In this document: positions 17,765 through 26,846 of the stretch, piece by piece | Position numbering within the stretch: the stretch's first letter is position 1 | How the letters are laid out: each line of letters begins with the position of its first letter | From: Chryseobacterium paridis | GTDB taxonomy: Bacteria; Bacteroidota; Bacteroidia; Flavobacteriales; Weeksellaceae | Direction: 5' to 3' | DNA: 64,000 nt | Assembly: GCF_016595215.1 (NCBI RefSeq) | Contig: NZ_JAENHK010000010.1 | Location: 372,001-436,000 of the forward strand | The notes under the pieces: model-generated | The model's database searches: none | Told to the model about the DNA's origin: nothing | What the model saw: only the letters and a program-made list of their open reading frames with translations | Program-made: the position numbers and the translations under genes

Positions 17765-20674
17765 ATGAATATTAGAATATCAAGAGGTTTGGGAGTAGTT
17801 GCTGTACTTTATTTTACAGCGAACTTCAGTGCCCAAAAAACAGCCAATGATACGCTCCCGAAAGAACAAAAAATTGAGGAAGTAGTTATGATTGGTTACG
17901 GTACTCAAAAAAAGAGTAATGTGACTGGAGCAATATCAAGTATTAAAGCTTCAGATATTGATGACGTTCCAGCAGGAAGACCTGAGCAAGTTCTACAAGG
18001 TAGGGCAGCTGGGGTTTCTGTAATTTCAAACTCTGGTCAGCCAGGATCTACAGCTACTGTAAGGGTGCGTGGTATTACCAGCTTTGGAGCTGGAAGTAAC
18101 GACCCATTATGGGTTGTAGATGGTATTGTTGTTGATAACATCGCTTGGTTAAATCAATCTGATATTGAGGGAATGGAAATTCTTAAAGATGGTGCTTCTG
18201 CAGCTATTTATGGGGTTTCTGCGGCAAAAGGGGTTGTCTTGATTACGACAAAGAAGGGAGTGAAAGGGCGATTAAATCTTTCCTATAATGGATTCTTTGG
18301 TGTTGGAAGTGCTGCAAAAAAGCTTGATCTTTTGAATGCATCACAATATGGGATGATCATGAACGAAGCTAATATGAATGATGGAAAGACTCCTGAATTT
18401 TCAAACCCGTCAGCTCTGGGAAATGGAACAGATTGGCAAAAACAAATTTTTAATACAGCACAGCGATCATCACATGAATTTAGCATTAGCGGAGGAAGTG
18501 ACAAATCTACTTTCTATACCTCTTTTGGTTACTACGATCAACAAGGTATTGTATTAAGAGATATTTCTAATTACAAAAGAATTAACGGAAGAATCAACTC
18601 AACACATAAAGTATTTGATTTTTTAACGATAGGACAAACTTTTGCTTATACCCATACTAAATCACAGGGGATTAATGCAAATGGAGAGTTTGGTGGTCCA
18701 TTAAGCTCAGCAATCAATCTTGATCCAACTACACCTGCAATAGTTACGAATGGTGTTGCTAATCAGCCTTTTCCAAGTGATTATATAAATAACCCTAATC
18801 ACATCAAAGACCCTAATGGAAATCCTTATGGAATATCACATTACGTCAGTAAAGAGATGTCCAATCCATTAGCGTTTCAGCAAACACAGTTGGGAAAATA
18901 CAGTTGGACAGATGATTTGGTAGCGAATGTATTTGCTGACTTAAAATTAACTAAACATGTAAGTTTTAAATCAAGTGTTAATGGGAAACTTTCTTATTGG
19001 GGAAATCAGGCCTTTAATCCGGTATCTTATCTAAGCTCTGCTGTAAAGAACGATTTTAACAGCTTATTTAGAGAAATCCAGAAGAAGTTTGAATGGAGTA
19101 CTGAAAATACAGTTACTTACCAGAACAAGTTTGGCCAACATAATTTAAATGTTTTGTTAGGACAAGGATATTACGAATACAATATTTCTTCCGGACAAAA
19201 TACAACCTATAAAAACTTACCTACTAACGATTGGCGTGAAGCTTCTTTCAACTTTGAAATTCCGCAGTCAGATAGATCTACAAATGCATGGGATGGAAAA
19301 GAAACCCATAAGACGTCCTATTTTGCAAGAGTCGTTTATGATTATGCAAACAGATACCTTTTCACAGGAACAATTCGTAGAGATGGATCTTCAAAATTTG
19401 CAAGAGCTTATCATTGGGGGAACTTTCCAGCAATGTCTTTGGGATGGAATGTGTCTAATGAGGAATTCTGGCCTGAAAACAACATTATCAACAGCTTTAA
19501 GCTAAGAGGTGGATATGGGGTGTTAGGAAATGATGCTATTGATGACTTTCAGTATGCCAACTTCCTGATTCCAGGAAGTAACTATACATTTGGAGATGAT
19601 GTCATTCATATTGGATATGCACCAAGTACATTGGAAAATCCTAATTTGAAGTGGGAAAAAACATCTCAGCTCAACATTGCTGCCGATTTAAAAATCTTTA
19701 AGAATTTTGATTTGTCGGTAGATGTCTACAGAAAAAAGAGTACAGATATTTTGAGAAAGATTGATCTTCCTGGTTATTTAGGTCTCATCAATAATCCTTG
19801 GAGAAATATTGGAGATATGAATAATGACGGGGTAGAGGTTAGTTTAGGATACAAAAAGAACTGGGGAGACTTCGGTTTTTCAGCAAATGGAAACTTTGCT
19901 TATCTGAAAAATGAAATTACCAGATTAGAAGGTGACAAACCTTATGTGAATTTTGCTTCATTCCAGTCTATGGGAGCAGTTTCCAGATTACAGGTTGGGT
20001 CATCATATGGTTCTTTCTATGGATATCAAAACTTAGGTGTTTTCCAGAACCAGGCTGAAATCGATGCTTACAGAAATGCAAACGGAGGATTGATCCAAGC
20101 GAATGCTAAACCAGGAGATTTTAAACGCCTGGATGCAAATGGAGATGGAAAAATTGATGAGAATGATTATGTAAATCTTGGTAACTCAGTACCTAAGTAT
20201 ACGTTTGGTCTTACTTTGAATATGAACTACAAGAACTTTGACTTGATGGTATTTGCTCAAGGGCAGGCAGGAAATAAAATATTCCAGGGCTTGAGAAGAT
20301 TGGATATTCAGGAAGCTAATTATCAAACTACTATTTTAGGTCGTTGGACAGGTGAAGGAACATCCAATACAATGGCAAGAGTTACTAAAGATGACCCAAA
20401 TCAGAATTATACAAGAATGTCTGATTACTATTTACAAAAAGGAGATTATTTACGTTTGAAATTGGTACAGGTAGGTTACACCCTTCCTAAAAATCTCTCT
20501 GAAAGTATTGGAGCAAGTAAAGTAAGATTCTATATCACTGCCGAGAATTTGGTAACGTTTACCAAATACACTGGTTACGATCCGGAAATCGCAGGCGGTG
20601 ATACATTTGGAATCGATAGAGCGTATTATCCTCAGGCAAGAACCTTTCTTTTCGGAGCTAATGTTCAATTTTAA
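17765..20674 (+). CDS. SusC/RagA-family TonB-dependent outer-membrane transporter
   Basis: A 969-residue outer-membrane beta-barrel that imports glycans together with its SusD partner. The signal peptide ends near NFSAQ. A TonB-box-like KIEEVVMIGYGT is followed directly by the plug domain, and the signature DGASAAIYG...GVVLITTKKG is present. The barrel ends with an aromatic-terminated strand (FLFGANVQF). Unlike most SusC proteins it lacks the carboxypeptidase-like beta-sandwich before the TonB box, so it is shorter than the usual ~1000-1050 residues. It is the first gene of a six-gene unit for beta-glucan uptake and degradation. Confidence 0.95.
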   Translation: MNIRISRGLGVVAVLYFTANFSAQKTANDTLPKEQKIEEVVMIGYGTQKKSNVTGAISSIKASDIDDVPAGRPEQVLQGRAAGVSVISNSGQPGSTATVRVRGITSFGAGSNDPLWVVDGIVVDNIAWLNQSDIEGMEILKDGASAAIYGVSAAKGVVLITTKKGVKGRLNLSYNGFFGVGSAAKKLDLLNASQYGMIMNEANMNDGKTPEFSNPSALGNGTDWQKQIFNTAQRSSHEFSISGGSDKSTFYTSFGYYDQQGIVLRDISNYKRINGRINSTHKVFDFLTIGQTFAYTHTKSQGINANGEFGGPLSSAINLDPTTPAIVTNGVANQPFPSDYINNPNHIKDPNGNPYGISHYVSKEMSNPLAFQQTQLGKYSWTDDLVANVFADLKLTKHVSFKSSVNGKLSYWGNQAFNPVSYLSSAVKNDFNSLFREIQKKFEWSTENTVTYQNKFGQHNLNVLLGQGYYEYNISSGQNTTYKNLPTNDWREASFNFEIPQSDRSTNAWDGKETHKTSYFARVVYDYANRYLFTGTIRRDGSSKFARAYHWGNFPAMSLGWNVSNEEFWPENNIINSFKLRGGYGVLGNDAIDDFQYANFLIPGSNYTFGDDVIHIGYAPSTLENPNLKWEKTSQLNIAADLKIFKNFDLSVDVYRKKSTDILRKIDLPGYLGLINNPWRNIGDMNNDGVEVSLGYKKNWGDFGFSANGNFAYLKNEITRLEGDKPYVNFASFQSMGAVSRLQVGSSYGSFYGYQNLGVFQNQAEIDAYRNANGGLIQANAKPGDFKRLDANGDGKIDENDYVNLGNSVPKYTFGLTLNMNYKNFDLMVFAQGQAGNKIFQGLRRLDIQEANYQTTILGRWTGEGTSNTMARVTKDDPNQNYTRMSDYYLQKGDYLRLKLVQVGYTLPKNLSESIGASKVRFYITAENLVTFTKYTGYDPEIAGGDTFGIDRAYYPQARTFLFGANVQF

Positions 20675-20685
20675 TTTAAAGAAAA

Positions 20686-22239
20686 ATGAAAAACAAAAGA
20701 TTTATATATAAGAGTTTATCTGTTCTATTATTATCAGGAATAGGTTTTGGAGCAATATCTTGTAATAACAGTAACCTTGAAGACGTACAGAATTCCGGTA
20801 CATTTGAACCAGATAACTATTTTAGAAATGAAGCTGAATCTTTTAGTGGTTTAGTTGCAGTCTATGATATGTTGAGAAAATATTCCGGAGGATTCGAAAA
20901 TGAAGTTACTTTCTTCAATGGAGCATCTGATGACTTCTTCTCAGGAGGTGGAAGTTCTACAGATGGTGCTGGTATCCAAGGATTTTCGAATTATACAATT
21001 AATCCTATTATTATGCCTCCAAGTTATTGGAAAGATTATTATCAGGGAATTGCTAAAGCGAACCTTTTATTTGAGAGGATTCCTAATTCAAATATGGATG
21101 AGCAGAAAAGAAAGCGATTTATTGCTGAAGCTAAAGTATTAAGATCATTATACTATTTTGAATTGTTAAGAATGTTCAAGAATATTCCTTTGATCTTAAA
21201 ACCGATCAAATACGATGATGATTATTATAATATTCCTCAGGCAAAACCTGAAGATGTGTATGCACAGATAGAATCGGATATTGTTTCAGCTATTAATGAT
21301 CTTCCCGTATCGATTGCTTCAACAAACAAAAGTGAATTAGGAAGAATTACACAAGGTTCTGCACGTGCTATATTAGGTAAGATTTATCTCTATGATAAAA
21401 AGAATACTGAAGCTGCAACTCAATTTGCAATGGTAAATGGAACACCTGGGGCAACAAGCCAGTATGGATATAAACTAGTAGCTAATTTTGCTGATCTATG
21501 GGTTGTAAATAATAAGTTCACTTCAGAATCTATATTAGAGGTAATGCATACCAATAAGAGTAATGCGGATTGGGCATTTTGGGGAAGTGGAAAAGATGAA
21601 GGAAACACAGTAAACCAGATGGTAGCAATAATATCTTACGGAAAAGTAGCACCTGCACCAGGACAACCTGCAAATAATGCTCCCGATATTTATAAAGGAT
21701 GGGGTTTTAATCCTGCTACTGAAGATTTATTTAATTTCATGCAGGGAGACCCACGTTTAAGTGCTACTATTTTTAATGCAAAACAATTAAAACAGGATGG
21801 TAAAATCACTTATACTCCAGGATTCAAGGATACAGGATATTTTTTACAAAAATTCTTACCTACAAACGCAGATAAATCTACAGAACCTGGGGCTACAGAA
21901 TTGAATTTCCGTCAAAATTTCATGGCCATCAGACTAGCTGATACTTATCTTATGGAAGCAGAGGCATTAGGTGGTTCTGGAGCAAGAGCTCAGGCATTAC
22001 TGGATGCGGTAAGAGCTAGGGTAGGATTAGCTTCAGTTCCTGTTTCTATGCAGGCGATTAAGGATGAAAGAAGAAGAGAGTTAGCAGGTGAAGGCCACAG
22101 ATGGTTTGATCTTGTAAGATGGGGTGATGCGCCGGCTAAATTAGGAGCAAGAGGATTTGTAGCAGGTAAAAATGAAATTTTACCAATTCCTTTCAACGAA
22201 TTAGTGAATACAGCTCTAAAACAAAACCCTGGCTATTAA
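20686..22239 (+). CDS. SusD/RagB-family surface glycan-binding lipoprotein
   Basis: A 517-residue lipoprotein. The lipobox AISC (Cys26) follows a hydrophobic segment, and N-N-S-N after the cysteine fits export to the cell surface. The family regions are visible: N-terminal helical TPR-like repeats (YFRNEAESFSGLVAVYDML) and the C-terminal signature IKDERRRELAGEGHRWFDL. It caps the SusC barrel and binds oligosaccharide. It starts 12 bases after SusC, so the two are co-transcribed and probably translated at similar levels. The ligand is inferred to be a beta-glucan from the downstream enzymes. Confidence 0.95.
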   Translation: MKNKRFIYKSLSVLLLSGIGFGAISCNNSNLEDVQNSGTFEPDNYFRNEAESFSGLVAVYDMLRKYSGGFENEVTFFNGASDDFFSGGGSSTDGAGIQGFSNYTINPIIMPPSYWKDYYQGIAKANLLFERIPNSNMDEQKRKRFIAEAKVLRSLYYFELLRMFKNIPLILKPIKYDDDYYNIPQAKPEDVYAQIESDIVSAINDLPVSIASTNKSELGRITQGSARAILGKIYLYDKKNTEAATQFAMVNGTPGATSQYGYKLVANFADLWVVNNKFTSESILEVMHTNKSNADWAFWGSGKDEGNTVNQMVAIISYGKVAPAPGQPANNAPDIYKGWGFNPATEDLFNFMQGDPRLSATIFNAKQLKQDGKITYTPGFKDTGYFLQKFLPTNADKSTEPGATELNFRQNFMAIRLADTYLMEAEALGGSGARAQALLDAVRARVGLASVPVSMQAIKDERRRELAGEGHRWFDLVRWGDAPAKLGARGFVAGKNEILPIPFNELVNTALKQNPGY

Positions 22240-22242
22240 AAC

Positions 22243-23673
22243 ATGAAGTTTCATAATTTATATAGTTTCTTTTTTAAAAGTACTGCACTACTATGTGGTG
22301 TAGTACTTTTGCCTTTATCAGCCTGTAAATCCAATTCGGCCAATAAAAGAAACGAAGTTCAGGTATGGCTTACCAAAGGGGATGAGAGTGTAAAATTACA
22401 ACAGCAACCTTCTATTCATTTTACGGATAATCCTGTTAGCGGTCAGAATATTGAAATTGATGATACTCAAAAGTTTCAATATATTGATGGTTTCGGATAC
22501 ACTTTGACGGGAGGAAGCGTGGAAGTAATCAACCGGCTTTCTGAATCTAAAAGAAAGGCTTTACTCAATGAGCTTTTCGGAAGTAATAACAATTCAATTT
22601 CTGTAAGCTATCTGAGATTAAGTGTTGGAGCTTCGGATCTTGATAGTGAGGTTTTTTCTTATGATGATCTTCCGGAAGGGCAGACTGATGTTTCATTGGA
22701 ATATTTTAGCCTCGCACGAGATAAAGATCTTATTGCAATGCTGAAAGAGATTTTACTGATTAATCCCAAAATTAAAATCATTTCTGCACCATGGTCATCA
22801 CCGGTTTGGATGAAAGATAATGGGAAATCAAAAGGAGGCAGTTTAAAACCTGAATATTATAAAGTGTATGCTAACTACTTTGTAAAATACATTCAGGGAA
22901 TGAAAAAAGAGGGTATTACAATTGACGCCATCACGCCTCAGAATGAACCTCTACATCCTGGAAATAATCCGAGTTTGTATATGACATCTGATCAGCAGAA
23001 GGATTTTATTAAAAATCATCTGGGTCCCGTTTTTAAGTCTAATAGAATTAAAACCAAAATTGTTGTTTATGATCATAATTGTAACAAACCAGAATATGCA
23101 ACCAATATCTTAAGTGATCCGGAAGCATATCAATTTGTTGATGGTTCTGCATTCCATTTATATGAAGGGGATATTTCGGCCTTAAGTACAGTTCATAATG
23201 CCTATCCGAATAAAAACCTTTATTTTACAGAACAGTGGACGGGATCGAAAAGTAATTTTAATGAAGATCTCAACTGGCATACCAAGAATGTGATCATCGG
23301 TTCCATGAGAAACTGGAGTAAAACTGCCTTAGAATGGAATTTGGCAAATGATCCAAAATTTCAACCTCATACTATTGGAGGATGCACTGAATGTAAAGGA
23401 GCTATAACAGTTTCAGGTAGCGAAAGTTTTACCAGAAATGTTTCTTATTTTATTATAGCGCATGCGACAAAGTTTATTCCTGCCAATTCACAAAGGATAG
23501 CATCTTCACAAACTGATAACCTCTCAACTGTTGCTTTTAGGACTCCTGAAGGAAAAACAGTTTTGATCGTACAAAATAACAGTAAAACGGAAGAGGTCTT
23601 CTCTCTTAAAATAAATCAAAAAACAGCTCCTGTGACCTTGTCAGGGAATTCTGTAGCAACCTATATTTTCTAA
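22243..23673 (+). CDS. GH30-family lipoprotein, probable endo-beta-1,6-glucanase
   Basis: A 476-residue glycoside hydrolase anchored by a lipobox LSAC (Cys28). The retaining catalytic pair is visible: acid/base Glu235 in TPQNEPLHPG and nucleophile Glu330 in LYFTEQWTG, 95 residues apart as in GH30. The (beta/alpha)8 barrel is followed by a short beta-domain rich in strands (TVLIVQNNSKTEEVFSL). In PULs, GH30 lipoproteins next to GH3 typically cut beta-1,6-glucan (pustulan or laminarin branches). It begins three bases after SusD. The subfamily and linkage are inferred, not tested. Confidence 0.9.
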   Translation: MKFHNLYSFFFKSTALLCGVVLLPLSACKSNSANKRNEVQVWLTKGDESVKLQQQPSIHFTDNPVSGQNIEIDDTQKFQYIDGFGYTLTGGSVEVINRLSESKRKALLNELFGSNNNSISVSYLRLSVGASDLDSEVFSYDDLPEGQTDVSLEYFSLARDKDLIAMLKEILLINPKIKIISAPWSSPVWMKDNGKSKGGSLKPEYYKVYANYFVKYIQGMKKEGITIDAITPQNEPLHPGNNPSLYMTSDQQKDFIKNHLGPVFKSNRIKTKIVVYDHNCNKPEYATNILSDPEAYQFVDGSAFHLYEGDISALSTVHNAYPNKNLYFTEQWTGSKSNFNEDLNWHTKNVIIGSMRNWSKTALEWNLANDPKFQPHTIGGCTECKGAITVSGSESFTRNVSYFIIAHATKFIPANSQRIASSQTDNLSTVAFRTPEGKTVLIVQNNSKTEEVFSLKINQKTAPVTLSGNSVATYIF

Positions 23674-23679
23674 ATAATT

Positions 23680-25902
23680 ATGAAAAAAGCCTATTTCTTA
23701 CTAGCATTGGCCACACTCGGGATGAATGCATACGGACAAAAAACAATTGATCAAAAAGTGTCTGACCTTTTGTCTAAAATGACTTTAGAGGAAAAAGTAG
23801 GACAATTGGTACAATACAGTGGTTTTGCTTATGCTACAGGACCTCAGAATTCCAATTCCGCAACTGTTCTGGAAGAAATAAAAAAAGGTAAAGTAGGTTC
23901 TATGCTCAATGTAGCCGGAGTGGAAGAAACGAAATCCTTTCAGAAGCTGGCTTTGGAATCGAGATTAAAAATTCCATTGTTGTTTGGGCAGGATGTTATT
24001 CATGGATACAGGACTACATTTCCTGTAAATATTGGACAGGCTGCAAGTTGGGATTTAGGTTTAATAGAAAAATCAGAAAGAATAGCCGCCACAGAAGCCT
24101 CAGCTTATGGAATTCACTGGACTTTTGCACCAATGGTTGACATTGCCAGAGATCCAAGATGGGGAAGAGTAATGGAAGGTTCCGGGGAAGATACGTATTT
24201 GGGGACATTGATCGGTTTAGCCAGGATCAAAGGATTTCAGGGAAAAGGTCTCGGAAATCTGGATGCGATCATGGCTTGTGCTAAACATTTTGCAGCCTAC
24301 GGAGCGGCAGTGGGTGGAAGAGATTACAATTCTGTAGATATGAGTCTCAGACAATTGAATGAAACGTATTTGCCACCTTTTAAAGCAGCCGCGGAAGCAG
24401 GAGTAGCTACTTTTATGAATTCATTTAATGATATCAATGGAATTCCTGCAACAGCTAATCAATATATCCTCAGAGATTTATTAAAAGGAAAATGGAATTA
24501 CAAAGGTTTTGTAGTTTCTGATTGGGGAAGTATTGGTGAAATGGTGAATCATGGCTATACAAAAGATAAAGCAGAAGCTGCTGAAAAAGCTATTATTGCT
24601 GGAAGTGATATGGATATGGAAAGCCGTGTTTATATGGCTGAACTTCCAAAACTTGTGAAGGAAGGAAAAGTAGATCCTAAATTTATTGATGATGCAGCAA
24701 GAAGAATTTTGATCAAGAAATTCGAAATGGGATTGTTTGATGATCCTTATCGATTCAGTGATGATAAAAGACAAAAAGAGCAAACCAATAATCAGGAAAA
24801 CAGAAAATTCGGAAGAGAATTTGGTTCAAAAAGCATTGTTCTTTTAAAAAATCAAAATAATGTATTGCCTCTTTCAAAATCTACAAAAACTGTAGCCTTG
24901 ATAGGCCCTTTTGGAAAAGAAACTGTAGCAAATCATGGCTTCTGGTCAGTGGCCTTTAAAGATGACAATCAAAGAATTGTAAGTCAGTTTGATGGAATTA
25001 AAAATCAATTGGATAAAAATTCCACCTTATTGTATGCCAAAGGATGTAATGCAGACGATCAGGATAAGTCGATGTTTGCTGAGGCAATCGAAACAGCGAA
25101 GAAGGCAGATGTTGTCATTATGACCTTAGGAGAAGGACATGCAATGAGCGGCGAAGCAAAAAGCAGAAGTAATCTTCATTTTTCAGGAGTTCAGGAAGAA
25201 CTATTAAAGGAAATTGCTAAAACAGGAAAGCCAATCGTATTGATGATCAATGCAGGAAGACCTCTTGTTTTTGATTGGGCAGCAGATAACATTCCTACAA
25301 TCTTATATACATGGTGGCTGGGAACTGAAGCTGGAAACTCAATTGCAGATGTTTTGTTTGGAACCGTAAATCCTGGAGGAAAGCTTCCTATGACATTTCC
25401 AAGAACAGAAGGACAGATTCCTGTTTATTATAACCATTACAATACCGGAAGACCAGCAAAAACAAATAAAGAAAGAAGCTATGTTTCTGCTTATATCGAT
25501 TTGGATAATGATCCTAAATTTCCCTTTGGTTATGGTTTAAGCTATACAAAATTCAAATATTCTGATATGACGTTAAGCGCTGAAAATCTTAACGGAAATC
25601 AATCTTTACAGATCAAAGTGAATGTTTCTAATAGTGGAAATTATGATGGTGAAGAGGTGGTTCAGCTGTACATCAGAGACCTGTTTGGAAAAGTGGTAAG
25701 ACCCGTAAAAGAGCTAAAAGGTTTCCAAAAGGTATTTCTGAAAAAAGGAGAAACAAAAACGGTGAATTTTACATTAACACCTGAAAACTTAAAATTCTAT
25801 GATGATCAGTTGAATTATGATTGGGAAGGAGGAGAATTCGAAATCATGGTGGGAACAAACTCTCACGAAGTTCAGACAAAAAAAATTAATTGGATTAAAT
25901 AA
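23680..25902 (+). CDS. GH3 beta-glucosidase (BglX type)
   Basis: A 740-residue periplasmic exo-beta-glucosidase with signal peptide ending NAYGQ. The nucleophile is Asp281 in VVSDWGS. The N-terminal TIM barrel contains KHFAAYG and the ARDPRWGR motif; the alpha/beta sandwich (residues ~385-600) and a C-terminal FnIII-like domain (VNVSNSGNYDGEEVVQLYI) follow. This is the standard three-domain BglX layout. It would trim gluco-oligosaccharides to glucose for the MFS permease. It starts six bases after the GH30 gene. A hairpin with T-run follows it, so part of the transcripts may end here. Confidence 0.95.
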   Translation: MKKAYFLLALATLGMNAYGQKTIDQKVSDLLSKMTLEEKVGQLVQYSGFAYATGPQNSNSATVLEEIKKGKVGSMLNVAGVEETKSFQKLALESRLKIPLLFGQDVIHGYRTTFPVNIGQAASWDLGLIEKSERIAATEASAYGIHWTFAPMVDIARDPRWGRVMEGSGEDTYLGTLIGLARIKGFQGKGLGNLDAIMACAKHFAAYGAAVGGRDYNSVDMSLRQLNETYLPPFKAAAEAGVATFMNSFNDINGIPATANQYILRDLLKGKWNYKGFVVSDWGSIGEMVNHGYTKDKAEAAEKAIIAGSDMDMESRVYMAELPKLVKEGKVDPKFIDDAARRILIKKFEMGLFDDPYRFSDDKRQKEQTNNQENRKFGREFGSKSIVLLKNQNNVLPLSKSTKTVALIGPFGKETVANHGFWSVAFKDDNQRIVSQFDGIKNQLDKNSTLLYAKGCNADDQDKSMFAEAIETAKKADVVIMTLGEGHAMSGEAKSRSNLHFSGVQEELLKEIAKTGKPIVLMINAGRPLVFDWAADNIPTILYTWWLGTEAGNSIADVLFGTVNPGGKLPMTFPRTEGQIPVYYNHYNTGRPAKTNKERSYVSAYIDLDNDPKFPFGYGLSYTKFKYSDMTLSAENLNGNQSLQIKVNVSNSGNYDGEEVVQLYIRDLFGKVVRPVKELKGFQKVFLKKGETKTVNFTLTPENLKFYDDQLNYDWEGGEFEIMVGTNSHEVQTKKINWIK

Positions 25903-25913
25903 TCAGATCAGTA

Positions 25914-25937
25914 GGAGCGGGCGAATGCCCGCTTTTA
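25914..25937 (+). terminator. Hairpin between GH3 and GH16 genes
   Basis: AGCGGGC, loop GAAT and GCCCGCT form a GC-rich stem followed by TTT. It sits in the only long gap (93 bases) of the glucan operon and could set lower expression of the last two enzymes. Confidence 0.6.
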
Positions 25938-25995
25938 ATAAATGGATAATAACCATCAAACTATTTAATAAGAAAATATCAGATTATCACAACTT

Positions 25996-26805
25996 ATGAA
26001 AATGAAAATTCAAAATCGTTTGCCTTTGTTGATAGGAGGGATTTTCTTCTTTTCTCTCATATATTGCACCGCTCAAAAGCCGGATTCTAATAAAAAGCTT
26101 ATCTGGAGTGATGAATTCAATGGAAAAGGCTTGCCTGATGCTTCAAAATGGAATTATGATGTTGGAGGTGGCGGTTATGGAAATCAGGAAGCCCAGTACT
26201 ACACCAAAGACCGTCTTGAAAATGCAAGAATGGAAAATGGAAATTTACTGATTGAAGCAAGAAAAGAAAATTGGGAGAAAAATAAATATACATCCGCAAG
26301 ACTTTTAACCAAGGGAAAATTTTCTTTCCAATATGGAACGATTGAAGTCAGAGCAAAACTACCTAAGGGAAGAGGAACATGGCCTGCTATCTGGATGATG
26401 AGCGAGGACATGAAAAAGTGGCCGGATGATGGAGAGTTAGATATTATGGAACATGTCGGATTTAATCCTGGTTATATCCATGCCTCTATCCATACTAAGA
26501 AATACAATCATATTCAGGGAACCCAGAAGACAGACACTTTAGTTGTAAGTGATGCGAGTGATCAATTCCATGTCTATAAAGCAGACTGGACCCCCGAGAA
26601 AATAGATGTTTATATCGATGATAAAAAGTTTTTCACCTATGAAAATAAAGAGAAAACATATGAAGCATGGCCTTTTGATCAGCCATACTTTATCATCTTG
26701 AATTTAGCTGTTGGTGGATTTTGGGGTGGAGAAGAAGGAATTGATGATTCTATTTTCCCCCAGAAATATTATATAGACTATGTACGGGTTTACCAAAATA
26801 AATAA
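25996..26805 (+). CDS. GH16 endo-beta-1,3-glucanase (laminarinase type)
   Basis: A 269-residue secreted endoglucanase. After a signal peptide ending near CTAQ comes a single GH16 jelly-roll domain. The catalytic motif GELDIMEHVG holds Glu147 (nucleophile), Asp149 and Glu152 (acid/base) with the extra residue of the beta-bulge type found in laminarinases. WSDEFNG and GTWPAIWMM are typical. It would cut internal beta-1,3 or mixed-linkage glucan. There is no T9SS tail and no carbohydrate-binding module. A second ATG two codons later is an equal start choice. The gene lies after the hairpin at 25914 and 41 bases before the second GH30 gene. Confidence 0.93.
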   Translation: MKMKIQNRLPLLIGGIFFFSLIYCTAQKPDSNKKLIWSDEFNGKGLPDASKWNYDVGGGGYGNQEAQYYTKDRLENARMENGNLLIEARKENWEKNKYTSARLLTKGKFSFQYGTIEVRAKLPKGRGTWPAIWMMSEDMKKWPDDGELDIMEHVGFNPGYIHASIHTKKYNHIQGTQKTDTLVVSDASDQFHVYKADWTPEKIDVYIDDKKFFTYENKEKTYEAWPFDQPYFIILNLAVGGFWGGEEGIDDSIFPQKYYIDYVRVYQNK

Positions 26806-26846
26806 TGAAGGGAGACTAACACCTCCATAAAAAAGGAAGTAATACA

